A stretch of DNA of 64,000 nucleotides from NCBI GenBank assembly GCA_965214375.1, contig OZ243947.1, positions 1,364,001 through 1,428,000 of the forward strand. The letters are read 5' to 3'. Position 1 is the first letter of the stretch; each line of letters starts with the position of its first letter. The DNA is from Endobugula sp965214375. Lineage in GTDB: Bacteria; Pseudomonadota; Gammaproteobacteria; Pseudomonadales; Cellvibrionaceae. Made by a program: the position numbers and the translations under genes. Below are positions 17,958-27,359 of the stretch, one piece after another. The notes under the pieces are model-generated. The model worked only from the letters and a program-made list of their open reading frames with translations, searched no databases and had not been told where the DNA came from.

Positions 17958-18263
17958 TTACCAGCTGGCCTTAACCAGACCTGGTATATCACCGCGCATC
18001 GCGGCTTCACGTAATTTGTTACGACACAACCCAAACTTGCGATAAACCGCATGCGGACGACCAGTGATACGACAACGACGCTGCTGACGTGAAGGACTTG
18101 CGTCACGCGGTAATTTTTGCAGCTTTTGTTGTGCTTCCCATACTTCATCTTCCGAAGCGTTTGGGTTTACAATAATTGCTTTTAACGCTTTACGCTTAGC
18201 TGCGTATTTTGCAACCGTTGCAGCACGCTTTGCTTCGCGCGCGATCATTGATTTTTTTGCCAT
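17958..18263 (-). CDS. rpsN: 30S ribosomal protein S14
   Basis: A 101-residue S14 of the long, zinc-free type: no CxxC pair, ending QQRRCRITGRPHAVYRKFGLCRNKLREAAMRGDIPGLVKASW. It contributes to the 30S head. It lies 37 bp after rplE and 15 bp before rpsH. Confidence 0.99.
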   Translation of the reverse strand: MAKKSMIAREAKRAATVAKYAAKRKALKAIIVNPNASEDEVWEAQQKLQKLPRDASPSRQQRRCRITGRPHAVYRKFGLCRNKLREAAMRGDIPGLVKASW

Positions 18264-18300
18264 AACTCAGGATACCTTTTATATCTTGATGTTTAAGATA

Positions 18301-18840
18301 CTAACCCTTAAAAGGGAAATTGAAGGCTTTTAATAATGCGCGGCCTTCATCATCGTTACGCGCTGTAGTCGTGATACAAATATCAAGACCACGTAATTTA
18401 TCGACTTTATCGTAATCAATTTCAGGGAAAATGATTTGTTCTGTCACACCCATTGAAAAATTACCTTTGCCGTCGAACTGCTTGGGGCTAATACCGCGAA
18501 AATCGCGAATACGTGGAATAGAAATCGCAATCAAGCGCTCTAAAAATTCGTACATGCGCTCTTTACGCAAAGTGACTTTACAACCTACAGGCCAATCTTC
18601 ACGGACTTTAAAGCCAGCGATAGATTTACGTGCTTTGGTCACAACCACTTTTTGACCCGAAATCTGTTCTAAATCTTTCACAGAATGTTCAAGAACTTTT
18701 TTATCACCGATCGCTTCACCTACACCCATATTCAGAGTAATTTTGGTAATGCGTGGAATTTCCATTACATTATCAAGACCCAACTCCTGTTTTAATTTTG
18801 GAGCAAGCTCTTCGTTGTAAAGTTTTTTCAAACTAGCCAT
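18301..18840 (-). CDS. rplE: 50S ribosomal protein L5
   Basis: A 179-residue L5 (MASLKKLYNEELAPKLKQELG; RDFRGISPKQFDGKGNFSMGVTEQIIFPEIDYDK; C-terminal LLKAFNFPFKG). It binds 5S rRNA and touches the P-site tRNA. It is 22 bp after rplX, normal spc order. Confidence 0.99.
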   Translation of the reverse strand: MASLKKLYNEELAPKLKQELGLDNVMEIPRITKITLNMGVGEAIGDKKVLEHSVKDLEQISGQKVVVTKARKSIAGFKVREDWPVGCKVTLRKERMYEFLERLIAISIPRIRDFRGISPKQFDGKGNFSMGVTEQIIFPEIDYDKVDKLRGLDICITTTARNDDEGRALLKAFNFPFKG

Positions 18841-18862
18841 TTTTCTTTACCGTATCTCAGTA

Positions 18863-19177
18863 TTAAGCGTCGACCGCTTCACCATTTGACTTAAATACAC
18901 GGACCTTTTTGCCGTCTTCAATCTTGAAACCAACACGGTCTGCTTTTTCAGTTGCCGGATTAAAAATAGCAACATTGGACACCGCAATCGGCGCTTCTTT
19001 CTCTACAATACCGCCAGCAACACCGGCCTGCGGATTTGGCTTCTGATGTTTTTTAACAATTTGCACACCAGAAACAATCAAGCGGTCATCTTTCAGTACT
19101 TTAACGACCTTACCACGTTTGCCTTTATCTTTACCGGCAATAACGATGACTTCGTCGTCATTTTTAATCTTACGCAT
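18863..19177 (-). CDS. rplX: 50S ribosomal protein L24
   Basis: A 104-residue L24 with the KOW motif near the N-terminus (DDEVIVIAGKDKGKRGKVVKVL). It is one of the assembly initiators of the 50S subunit near the exit tunnel. It sits 35 bp after rplN. Confidence 0.99.
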   Translation of the reverse strand: MRKIKNDDEVIVIAGKDKGKRGKVVKVLKDDRLIVSGVQIVKKHQKPNPQAGVAGGIVEKEAPIAVSNVAIFNPATEKADRVGFKIEDGKKVRVFKSNGEAVDA

Positions 19178-19212
19178 CTCTTTATCCTCTACCCGACTGC
19201 CCTTCGCCTGAC

Positions 19213-19581
19213 TTACAGTACTTCAGGAGCCAAAGAAATAATTTTCATGAATTTTTCGCTACGTAACTCACGAGTTACAGGGCCAAAAATACGTGTACCA
19301 ATAGGTGCATGTGACTGGTTCAAAATAACTGCCGCATTGTCATCGAACTTAATCAATGAACCATCATTACGACGTACACCACTCTTGGTACGTACTACTA
19401 CAGCATTCACCACTTGGCCTTTTTTCACTTTACCGCGCGGAATTGCTTCCTTAACAGTGACTTTAATAATGTCACCTACACGGGCATAGCGACGGTGGGA
19501 ACCACCGATAACCTTGATACACATAACACGACGCGCACCGCTGTTATCTGCTACGTCTAAATACGATTGTGTTTGAATCAT
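19213..19581 (-). CDS. rplN: 50S ribosomal protein L14
   Basis: A 122-residue L14 (MIQTQSYLDVADNSGARRVMCIKV; DDNAAVILNQSHAPIGTRIFGPVTRELR). It lies at the subunit interface and contacts L19 and 16S rRNA. It is 32 bp after rpsQ, at the start of the spc block. Confidence 0.99.
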   Translation of the reverse strand: MIQTQSYLDVADNSGARRVMCIKVIGGSHRRYARVGDIIKVTVKEAIPRGKVKKGQVVNAVVVRTKSGVRRNDGSLIKFDDNAAVILNQSHAPIGTRIFGPVTRELRSEKFMKIISLAPEVL

Positions 19582-19613
19582 TGTGCGTCTCCGAAACCTT
19601 CCGTTTTACGCAA

Positions 19614-19883
19614 TTAAATTTGCGTAGCACGCTCTTCAATTTTTACCAATGCCCAGCTCTTGGATTTAGACAGCGGGCGAGATTCTGCAATAGTCACTAC
19701 GTCACCAATTTCGCAGCTATTTTCTTCATCATGAGCTTTCAACTTGGAAGATTTACTCATGTATTTACCGTAGATCGGGTGCTTAACACGGCGCTCAATC
19801 AATACGGTGATGGTCTTATCCATCTTGTCACTAACCACTTTACCCTGAAGGGTACGTGCTTCTTTGTTTTCTGTCTGGGCCAT
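19614..19883 (-). CDS. rpsQ: 30S ribosomal protein S17
   Basis: An 89-residue S17 with the OB-fold signature (LQGKVVSDKMDKTITVLIERRVKHPIYGKYM and GDVVTIAESRPLSKSKSWALV). It binds helices 7 and 11 of 16S rRNA. It is the last gene of the S10 block, 3 bp after rpmC. Confidence 0.99.
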   Translation of the reverse strand: MAQTENKEARTLQGKVVSDKMDKTITVLIERRVKHPIYGKYMSKSSKLKAHDEENSCEIGDVVTIAESRPLSKSKSWALVKIEERATQI

Positions 19884-19886
19884 GGG

Positions 19887-20078
19887 TTACTTACCTGCCT
19901 TTTCTTTCAAAATCGTCTTGATACGAGCCACATCACGACGGTGCTGTTTAAACAGGTGCGTTTGAACCTGCTGGCCGGATGATGCCTGCATACGCAACTT
20001 AAAGCTCTCTTCCAACAAAGACAGCAACTGAGCACTTAACTCATCAACTGATTTTTCACGAAGTTCTGTCGCTTTCAT
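19887..20078 (-). CDS. rpmC: 50S ribosomal protein L29
   Basis: A 63-residue L29 (MKATELREKSVDELSAQLLSL; QHRRDVARIKTILKEK). It forms part of the trigger-factor docking area at the exit tunnel. Its ATG overlaps the rplP stop by one base (TAATG), implying translational coupling. Confidence 0.98.
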   Translation of the reverse strand: MKATELREKSVDELSAQLLSLLEESFKLRMQASSGQQVQTHLFKQHRRDVARIKTILKEKAGK

Positions 20079-20491
20079 TACATCACCGAACGTTTAACAA
20101 ATGTTGTTTCAATTGGCAATTTAGCCGCTGCAAGTGCGAAAGCTTCACGTGCTAATTCTTCACTAACACCATCCATTTCATAAAGCACTTTACCTGGCTG
20201 AATTTGAGCCACCCAATATTCCACATTACCTTTACCCTTACCTTGACGAACTTCAAGAGGCTTACTAGTAATGGGTTTGTCTGGAAATATACGAATCCAG
20301 ATTTTGCCGCCACGTTTAATGTGACGAGTCATCGCACGACGTGCCGCCTCAATTTGACGTGCCGTGATACGACCACGACCTGTCGCTTTTAAGCCGAACT
20401 CACCGAAGTTCACTTTGGAACCGCGATGAGCTAAACCGCGGTTTCGGCCTTTCATCATTTTGCGAAATTTTGTACGCTTTGGTTGCAGCAT
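20078..20491 (-). CDS. rplP: 50S ribosomal protein L16
   Basis: A 137-residue L16 (MLQPKRTKFRKMMKGRNRGL; RRAMTRHIKRGGKIWIRIFPDKPITSKPLEVRQGKGKG). It helps position A-site tRNA. The Arg of the RQGKGKGNVEYW segment corresponds to the position hydroxylated by YcfD in E. coli. It lies between rpsC and rpmC. Confidence 0.99.
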   Translation of the reverse strand: MLQPKRTKFRKMMKGRNRGLAHRGSKVNFGEFGLKATGRGRITARQIEAARRAMTRHIKRGGKIWIRIFPDKPITSKPLEVRQGKGKGNVEYWVAQIQPGKVLYEMDGVSEELAREAFALAAAKLPIETTFVKRSVM

Positions 20492-20523
20492 TTGCCTAGC
20501 CCTTACTTAAAACTGGTCTTGTC

Positions 20524-21210
20524 TTAGCCTTGTTTGGCTTTTGAGCCTTTTTTCTTCGGTGCTGCTTCAGCTTCTTCAACACCACCAATAATTTCACCTT
20601 TGAAGATCCACACTTTGACACCGATAATGCCATAAGTAGTCGATGCTTCAGCAGTCGAGTAATCAATATCCGCACGTAATGTATGCAACGGCACACGACC
20701 TTCACGGTACCATTCTGAACGTGCAATCTCGGCACCACCCAGACGACCACCAACTTGAATCTTGATACCTTCAGCACCCTGACGCATGGCATTTTGTACG
20801 GCACGCTTCATAGCGCGACGGAACATGACACGACGCTCCAGTTGATTGGCAACACTCTCGGCAACTAATCTGGCATCCAGATCCGGCTTACGAATTTCTT
20901 CAATGTTGATATGCACGGGAACACCCATACGCTTGCTGACTTCATTGCGCAGCTTCTCAACCTCTTCACCTTTTTTACCGATAACAATACCAGGACGCGC
21001 AGTATGAATAGTGACCTTGGCAGTATTCGCAGGACGCTCGATATCAACACGGCTAACAGAGGCGTTAGCGAGTTTTTCTTCGATATATTGACGAACACCG
21101 AGATCGGCGTGCAGTCTATCTGCATATTCATCGTTATTGGCATACCACGTTGACGTATGTTTCTTAACAATGCCTAATCGAATACCCGTTGGATGTACTT
21201 TTTGACCCAT
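20524..21210 (-). CDS. rpsC: 30S ribosomal protein S3
   Basis: A 228-residue S3 with a KH domain (ARPGIVIGKKGEEVEKLRNEV) and the C-terminal domain GRLGGAEIARSEWYREGRVPLHTLRADIDY. It lines the mRNA entry tunnel. A Lys-rich tail ends the protein. It is 13 bp after rplV. Confidence 0.99.
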   Translation of the reverse strand: MGQKVHPTGIRLGIVKKHTSTWYANNDEYADRLHADLGVRQYIEEKLANASVSRVDIERPANTAKVTIHTARPGIVIGKKGEEVEKLRNEVSKRMGVPVHINIEEIRKPDLDARLVAESVANQLERRVMFRRAMKRAVQNAMRQGAEGIKIQVGGRLGGAEIARSEWYREGRVPLHTLRADIDYSTAEASTTYGIIGVKVWIFKGEIIGGVEEAEAAPKKKGSKAKQG

Positions 21211-21223
21211 AATGCTCGCTCTC

Positions 21224-21556
21224 TTATTGATCGGCGACTTTGACTGTAATATGACAAGAACGCTTAAGAATACGATCCGCGCGGCCTTTAGCGCGAGGAC
21301 GGATACGTTTCATTGTCATGCCTTCGTCAACATAAATCGTTGACACTCGTAATTCATCAACATCAGCACCTTCGTTGTGCTCTGCATTCGCAACGGCACT
21401 TTCGAGTACTTTTTTGATAAGCTCTGCACCTTTTTTCTTACTAAAAGTAAGAATGTCTAGCGCTTCTTCAACATGCTTGCCGCGAATTTGATCGGCAACC
21501 AGACGCGCTTTCTGAGCTGACAGGCGCGCACCACTTAATTTTGCTGCAACTTCCAT
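21224..21556 (-). CDS. rplV: 50S ribosomal protein L22
   Basis: A 110-residue L22 starting MEVAAKLSGARLSAQKARLVADQIRG. The frame stays open 24 codons further upstream into rpsS. I place the start at 21556 because an AAGGGG ribosome site sits 6 bases upstream and the length then matches the family. A second ATG three bases earlier cannot be excluded. It lines the exit tunnel. Confidence 0.96.
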   Translation of the reverse strand: MEVAAKLSGARLSAQKARLVADQIRGKHVEEALDILTFSKKKGAELIKKVLESAVANAEHNEGADVDELRVSTIYVDEGMTMKRIRPRAKGRADRILKRSCHITVKVADQ

Positions 21557-21566
21557 CATCAACCCC

Positions 21567-21842
21567 TTAACGCTTCGCTTTCTTGTCAGCGACGTGGCCT
21601 TTGTAAGTTCTCGTAACTGCGAACTCACCCAGTTTATGGCCTACCATCTCTTCGTTAACCAACACCGGAACATGTTGACGACCGTTGTGTACCGCAATCG
21701 TCAGGCCAACCATATTTGGCAGAATCATTGAACGGCGCGACCAGGTCTTGATCGGGCGACGGTCATTTTTTTCAGTCGCTGTCTCAACTTTCTTTAGAAG
21801 GTGAAGGTCAATAAATGGACCTTTTTTCAGTGAACGTGGCAC
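21567..21842 (-). CDS. rpsS: 30S ribosomal protein S19
   Basis: A 91-residue S19 (MPRSLKKGPFIDLHLLKKVE; RRSMILPNMVGLTIAVHNGRQHVPV; EFAVTRTYKGH). It complexes with S13 in the 30S head. It lies between rplB and rplV, the standard S10 order. Confidence 0.99.
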   Translation of the reverse strand: MPRSLKKGPFIDLHLLKKVETATEKNDRRPIKTWSRRSMILPNMVGLTIAVHNGRQHVPVLVNEEMVGHKLGEFAVTRTYKGHVADKKAKR

Positions 21843-21894
21843 TGTTCTTTCCTCTTAATTAGCTAATTCTTTACTTTATTTACGGGAATCGCGA

Positions 21895-22722
<828 letters not shown>

Positions 22723-22738
22723 TTTCTATCTCCACCTA

Positions 22739-23050
22739 TTACGCAATCGCAAAGTCAATATCCTGGCCTTCAGCCAAACGAACATAGGCTTTTTTCCAGT
22801 CATTGCGCTTGCCAATACCAAAGCGCGTACGCTTAGCTTTACCTTTTACATTTAACGTTTTAACTGCTTCAACGTTAACATTAAACAGCTTCTCTACTGC
22901 CGCCTTGATTTCAAGCTTGGTTGAATTTACCAATACTTTGAAAACCACCTGGTTACCACTTTCAGCCGCCGCAGCTGCTTTTTCAGAGATAACCGGAGCC
23001 ACCAATACTTTATAGAGACGCTCTTGATGTACTTTTGCAGACTTACTCAT
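22739..23050 (-). CDS. rplW: 50S ribosomal protein L23
   Basis: A 103-residue L23 (ERLYKVLVAPVISEKAAAAAE; NVKGKAKRTRFGIGKRNDWKKAYVRL). It is the main docking site for trigger factor and SRP at the exit tunnel. Its ATG overlaps the rplD stop (ATGA). Confidence 0.98.
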   Translation of the reverse strand: MSKSAKVHQERLYKVLVAPVISEKAAAAAESGNQVVFKVLVNSTKLEIKAAVEKLFNVNVEAVKTLNVKGKAKRTRFGIGKRNDWKKAYVRLAEGQDIDFAIA

Positions 23051-23661
23051 GACAATGCCTCCTCAACCTTCTTCAGAGCACCGACAGTGATCACAACCTT
23101 CTCAAAACCGATCAAACTAACAGGATTAATCGCTTGCGCATCTACTACATCAACCTTGTGCAGGTTGCGCGAAGCCAGATACAGATTCTCTGTCACTTCT
23201 TCAGTCACGATCAACGCATCTGCAACATCATACTGAGCCAACTGCTGCACCAGACCTTTAGTTTTCGGCGCATCCAGTTCAAAACCTTCAACCACCACCA
23301 AACGTTCTTGACGTGCCAACTCAGACAATATGCAACGTAGCGCCGCACGATACATTTTTTTGTTCAACTTTTGCTCATAGCTACGTGGCTGAGCCGCAAA
23401 GGTTACACCACCACTACGCCAGATCGGACTGCGAGACGTACCCGCACGCGCACGACCACTGCCTTTTTGACGCCATGGCTTGGCACCACCACCAGAGACC
23501 GCTGAACGATTCTTTTGAGCCTTGCTGCCCTGACGTGACGCTGCCATATAAGCAACAACCGCCTGATGCACAAGATCCTGATTAAATTCTTTACCAAAAG
23601 CCAACTCAGACACTTTTACTGTGCCTTTAGCGCCCTTGGGTGTTGAAACACTTAATTCCAT
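23047..23661 (-). CDS. rplD: 50S ribosomal protein L4
   Basis: A 204-residue L4 from the third of three possible starts (GTG-ATG-ATG). The ATG at 23661 has the best spacing to the AAGGGGAG ribosome site and gives the usual MEL start. The long loop (KPWRQKGSGRARAGTSRSPIWRSGG) reaches into the exit tunnel. In E. coli L4 represses the S10 operon. It overlaps rplW by 4 bp. Confidence 0.97.
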   Translation of the reverse strand: MELSVSTPKGAKGTVKVSELAFGKEFNQDLVHQAVVAYMAASRQGSKAQKNRSAVSGGGAKPWRQKGSGRARAGTSRSPIWRSGGVTFAAQPRSYEQKLNKKMYRAALRCILSELARQERLVVVEGFELDAPKTKGLVQQLAQYDVADALIVTEEVTENLYLASRNLHKVDVVDAQAINPVSLIGFEKVVITVGALKKVEEALS

Positions 23662-23672
23662 CATCACTCCCC

Positions 23673-24311
23673 TTAGGCTTTCGCTTTCACTGTCGGGCGC
23701 ACAACGACATCTCCACCTGGAGCACCAGGTACTGCACCTTTAATTAATAACAAATTACGCTCCGCATCGACACGAACCACTTCTAGAGTTTGTACTGTCA
23801 CCTGTTCAGCACCCATATGACCGGCCATTTTCTTGCCTTTAAATACACGACCCGGTGTTTGACACTGGCCGATAGAACCTGGGGCACGGTGCGAAATTGA
23901 GTTACCGTGTGTCGCGTCTTGCATATGGAAATTCCAACGCTTAACGCCACCGGCAAAACCTTTACCTTTAGAAGTACCAGTAACATCCACCTTCTGGCCA
24001 GCCTCGAAAGCTGCCACAGTGATCTCACCACCAACTTCAAATTCTTCACCTGCATCATTGCGCAATTCCCACAGGCCGCGACCGGCTTCTGTGCTGGCTT
24101 TCGCATAATGCCCGGCTTCGGACTTGGTAACGCGTGAGGCTCGGCGAGACCCTACGGTAACTTGTACAGCGTTATAACCGTCGGTTTCTTCACTCTTAAC
24201 CTGCGTGATACGATTGGGTTCTACCTCGATCACAGTGACCGGGATAGACGAACCATCGTCTGCAAAAATACGGGTCATGCCGCTTTTGCGGCCGACTAGA
24301 CCTATCGTCAT
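23673..24311 (-). CDS. rplC: 50S ribosomal protein L3
   Basis: A 212-residue L3 (MTIGLVGRKSGMTRIFADDG; GTSKGKGFAGGVKRWNFHMQDATHGNSISHRAPGSIGQCQTPGRVFKGKKMAGHMG). It is an assembly initiator whose loop touches the peptidyl transferase centre. It is separated from rpsJ by an unusual 216-bp gap, but only 5 bp from rplD. Confidence 0.99.
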   Translation of the reverse strand: MTIGLVGRKSGMTRIFADDGSSIPVTVIEVEPNRITQVKSEETDGYNAVQVTVGSRRASRVTKSEAGHYAKASTEAGRGLWELRNDAGEEFEVGGEITVAAFEAGQKVDVTGTSKGKGFAGGVKRWNFHMQDATHGNSISHRAPGSIGQCQTPGRVFKGKKMAGHMGAEQVTVQTLEVVRVDAERNLLLIKGAVPGAPGGDVVVRPTVKAKA

Positions 24312-24527
24312 TTTTCTAACCTCTCAGTGTACGGGGCTATTCACCTTATCTAGCCGAAGTCCTGAACGAACTAAAAGCTATCAAAAGACCCACTATGGCC
24401 GCCCATTTCAGAGCGTTACACAAGATTCTGCTCCTCACTTACGTGAGGCGAATCATGCTTGGTGTTCAGTTGCTGTTTTTACTAACAAACTAACCGCTGA
24501 ACGCTAACCTTTGAATTAATTCGAAAA
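24312..24527 (-). promoter_or_regulatory. long rpsJ-rplC spacer with hairpin
   Basis: 216 bp without a gene, where most relatives have a few tens of bases. It contains a clean hairpin at 24433-24448 (CCTCAC-TTAC-GTGAGG) and a GGTTAG context before the rplC ATG. A regulatory leader (L4 feedback) is possible; I see no consensus promoter. Function unknown. Confidence 0.4.
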
Positions 24528-24839
24528 TTAACCCAGTGAAATCTGCACCTCAACACCCGCAGCCAAATCCATCTTCATCAGGGCATCAACAGTTTTCTCG
24601 GTTGGCTCAACGATATCCAACAAGCGCTTGTGCGTACGAATTTCGTACTGATCACGCGCATCTTTATTAACATGCGGCGAAATCAATACAGTAAAACGCT
24701 CTTTGCGAGTCGGCAACGGAATCGGACCTCTCACCTGCGCACCAGTACGGCGAACAGTGTCGACAATCTCTTGCGTGGACGCATCAATCAACTTGTGATC
24801 AAACGCCTTTAAACGAATACGAATACGCTGATTCTGCAT
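24528..24839 (-). CDS. rpsJ: 30S ribosomal protein S10 (NusE)
   Basis: A 103-residue S10 starting MQNQRIRIRLKAFDHKLIDAST. The frame is open 26 codons further upstream, but that stretch is unrelated and overlaps the leader, so 24839 is preferred. S10 also acts with NusB in antitermination and binds NusG. It opens the S10 block here. The usual upstream neighbour tuf is missing, and the gene has its own strong promoter. Confidence 0.97.
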   Translation of the reverse strand: MQNQRIRIRLKAFDHKLIDASTQEIVDTVRRTGAQVRGPIPLPTRKERFTVLISPHVNKDARDQYEIRTHKRLLDIVEPTEKTVDALMKMDLAAGVEVQISLG

Positions 24840-24916
24840 TGCAACTAAACTCCAAAATCTTAAAGAACGACTACAGCAAGCAGGAAAATCACCCACCCCT
24901 GTAAAATGGAGGCGCA

Positions 24917-24945
24917 ATTATAGGGATGTGATCAGGGGGCGTCAA
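24917..24945 (-). promoter_or_regulatory. sigma-70 promoter of the S10 operon
   Basis: On the minus strand TTGACG (24945-24940) and TATAAT (24922-24917) are separated by exactly 17 bases. This gives an mRNA leader of about 70 bases before rpsJ. It is consistent with the S10 block being transcribed independently of fusA, which is 20 kb away. Confidence 0.85.
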
Positions 24946-24986
24946 CAGGAAATTTACGCTTTTTCAAAGATTATTGTCCAGATAAG

Positions 24987-25006
24987 AAAAACCCGCAAAA
25001 TCGGGT
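24987..25006 (-). terminator. terminator after the chemoreceptor pseudogene
   Basis: On the minus strand ACCCG pairs with CGGGT around a 6-base loop and is followed by TTTTT. It isolates the chemoreceptor unit from the S10 promoter. Confidence 0.75.
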
Positions 25007-25040
25007 CACAAATCACTTTATTACATCAAATATAGATGCA

Positions 25041-26734
25041 TCAAATCCTGAACTGATTCAGACTAGTGTGCAAACTGATTACACCCTGAGCAATGCGCTG
25101 ATTGGCCTCGCCAGTTTCCGCAGCACCTTCAGAGGTTTCATGAGCAACACGAGAAATATTACCCACACTGACGTTCATTTGATCAGATGCTGCCGACTGC
25201 TCTTCCGCTGTTGAAGCAATTTGAGCATTAAGGTCAGAAATCTCATTCACCGCATTACTGGCATGCTCCAGCGCCGCCGCCGTTTCCGCACTTTTCTCTA
25301 AACAACGCTCGGTACTCTCTGCCCCTTTCTGCATACTGGCAAACGCGTTGGAGGCTTCGCTCTGCAAATTCTCCACCAGTGTTTGAATATCACCTGTTGA
25401 CGCTTGCGTACGCTGTGCCAATGAGCGCACCTCATCGGCCACCACCGCAAACCCACGACCACTCTCGCCGGCACGCGCCGCCTCAATCGCCGCATTGAGA
25501 GCCAACAAGTTGGTTTGCTCAGCAATACCCCGGAGCGCCTCGAATACCGTACCAATATTATTGGTTTCTGCCGCGAGCGCCTCAATCACGGTTGAAGCGC
25601 CATCCATCTCTGTCGCCAACTGCTTAATAATATCTTCTGTCGCCACCGCACTGCGCTTACCATCCTCCACACGCTTTCTGGCACTGGTCGCCACCTCCGC
25701 CGCATTGGAGGTATTGCGAGCCACATGCACGGTTGACTCACCCATTTCTTCAACGGCATTTGCCACCATTTGGGTTTCATCTTTTTGTTGCTGCACACTG
25801 TTGAGCATTTTTTCCATGACCCGAAGCGCTGTCTCAGAACATTTACCCAGCTCATCTTCGGATTCACTGACACTGACAATAATATGGCGCAACTTATCCA
25901 GAAAACGGTTCAATGAACGCGCCAAATCACCCGTTTCATCGGCAGCAGCGTCATCTAACCTTACGTAAGGTCGCCATCACCATCGGCCACTTCACGAAGA
26001 CGCTCATTTAAATAGCGCACTGGCTTGGTAATAGAACGACCAATGACGAAGGGTAAAATACAAGCCAAGACCAAAGACACAACAAACACGACAATAATTT
26101 TTTGGATACCGGCTTTTTCATCGTTTTACGCCTGTATGGAGGCATCCAGAGTAAATTGCTGCACATCGTTCAGCATTGCAATCAAAGTGGTATCCAACTT
26201 CTCTTCTAGTGCTTCAACGCCGGCAATGCGATCAATAGATTCTTTTATGCTGCCTTTTTCAACTAAATCCAGAACCACCACCACCTCTGTCTCCAGCTTT
26301 TCGTAATCTTTTTCAACACTCTTTAATTGATCATAGAACTGGTTAAATTTATCAATTGCCTTTTGAGAATGCAGCAAAGGAATAACATCCTGAATAAAGT
26401 TTTCAGTATCAATAATTTCCTGATGAACCTTCTTGGTTAAATTCACGGTATTTTTACGTGCTTTCTTGAATGACTCTTCAGCCCCTGGAAAACCCTGAGA
26501 CATCAAAGTGCCCTTGAACAGAGCGTTCTCAAAATAGATAGCTTGCTCCAACTGGTGCTCGGTCATTAATGTCAACGCTTTGGTTAACGGAATATCCTCT
26601 TCGGCAATTTCCACAATCTCCTTGCCGATTTTATTCATCTGGCTAATGCCCACCCAGCCGATTGCCAACACCAACAACAACTGAATCGCACCCATCAGAT
26701 AAATTTTGTAAGATATTTGCATTTTGGACAACAT
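25041..26734 (-). pseudogene. methyl-accepting chemotaxis protein, broken by a stop and a frameshift
   Basis: Originally a membrane chemoreceptor of roughly 560 residues. The first part (26734-26126) has TM1 and a four-helix periplasmic sensor and ends at an in-frame TAA (near 26127). The same frame then continues with TM2 (IIVVFVVSLVLACILPFVIG) and a HAMP segment ending GDGDLT, where one missing base (near 25965) shifts the frame. The rest (25925-25041) is a normal signalling domain with the hairpin tip NLLALNAAIEAARAGE, the CheA/CheW contact. Fixing both lesions restores the typical HAMP-to-kinase-control reading VRLDDAAADETGDLARSLN. It follows the BLUF gene by 68 bp on the same strand, so the two probably formed one unit. 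No tethering motif for CheR is visible at the C-terminus. Confidence 0.9.
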
Positions 26735-26802
26735 AACAACCCCTTACACACTCTGCACACCTGGCTAAAACACCAGCTCATTTGACGACTGACGAAAATA
26801 GG

Positions 26803-27180
26803 TCAGCATTTTTTCAGCAAATAGTCTGTCCCGTCTTCACGTGACATAAAGTCAGAAAAACCTTCTACGCCCTGCACTTTCTCGCGGGAAAGATGACGAA
26901 AAACCATACGCCAATTAGGAAATTGACGCTCACTGATGGACTTTCTGGCAATACAATGTACCCGAGTATGGCGAGCATCCTGACTAATTTTCTCGTACAG
27001 AGCATCAACCACATCATCATCGCCTTCCAACACCTGTATAAAAGTACCCTTACCGTTATATAACAGCAAACCGGTCACTTTAAGGCTGGAGTTAACCCGG
27101 TGAGCCTTGGTGAGCAAATTCATTAAAGCTTCATCAGACGGCCGGGAAGTGGCGCTACTTACATAAGAAAGAGAAATCAC
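26803..27180 (-). CDS. BLUF-domain blue-light photoreceptor (stand-alone)
   Basis: A 125-residue protein consisting of a single BLUF domain, which binds FAD and senses blue light. The key residues are present: Tyr6, Asn30 and Gln49 (in the FIQVLEG motif), plus Trp90 and Met92 in FPNWRM. No output domain is attached, so it would act through a partner. The gene is intact, lies 68 bp upstream of a chemoreceptor pseudogene on the same strand, and is divergent from iscR. A light-directed motility link is an inference from position only. Confidence 0.9.
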   Translation of the reverse strand: MISLSYVSSATSRPSDEALMNLLTKAHRVNSSLKVTGLLLYNGKGTFIQVLEGDDDVVDALYEKISQDARHTRVHCIARKSISERQFPNWRMVFRHLSREKVQGVEGFSDFMSREDGTDYLLKKC

Positions 27181-27296
27181 AGCTGAACTTCACCTCAGAG
27201 AGCGTAATATCGTTAACTCTCATAAGTGTAGTTCAGCGCTTTGAAATTGCCAGACAACGCCGCAAACATCATAAACCCAGCAAAACAGTCAGGTAT

Positions 27297-27321
27297 ATAC
27301 TTGACTAAAAAAGTAGGGTAT
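27297..27321 (+). promoter_or_regulatory. type-1 IscR binding site
   Basis: The 25 bases fit the E. coli type-1 IscR consensus (ATASYYGACTRWWWYAGTCRRSTAT) at 23 of 25 positions by my alignment: ATACTTGACT at the left and AGTAGGGTAT at the right. It covers the -35 box of the iscR promoter, the expected position for repression by holo-IscR. Confidence 0.85.
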
Positions 27322-27329
27322 TACATAAT
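27301..27329 (+). promoter_or_regulatory. promoter of the iscR-suf operon
   Basis: TTGACT at 27301-27306 and CATAAT at 27324-27329 with 17 bases between. The -35 lies inside the IscR site, so transcription should fall when [2Fe-2S]-IscR is abundant and rise under iron limitation or oxidative stress. Confidence 0.82.
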
Positions 27330-27359
27330 TTACATAACTTTGTCACATAGACTGAATCA

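Noticed and set aside
21557..21628. N-terminal extension of L22 into rpsS
   Set aside because: It overlaps the rpsS coding sequence; the ribosome site and family length favour 21556.
24840..24917. Longer S10 protein from an upstream start at 24917
   Set aside because: The extra residues resemble no S10, and the stretch lies between the -10 box and the conserved MQNQRIRIR start.
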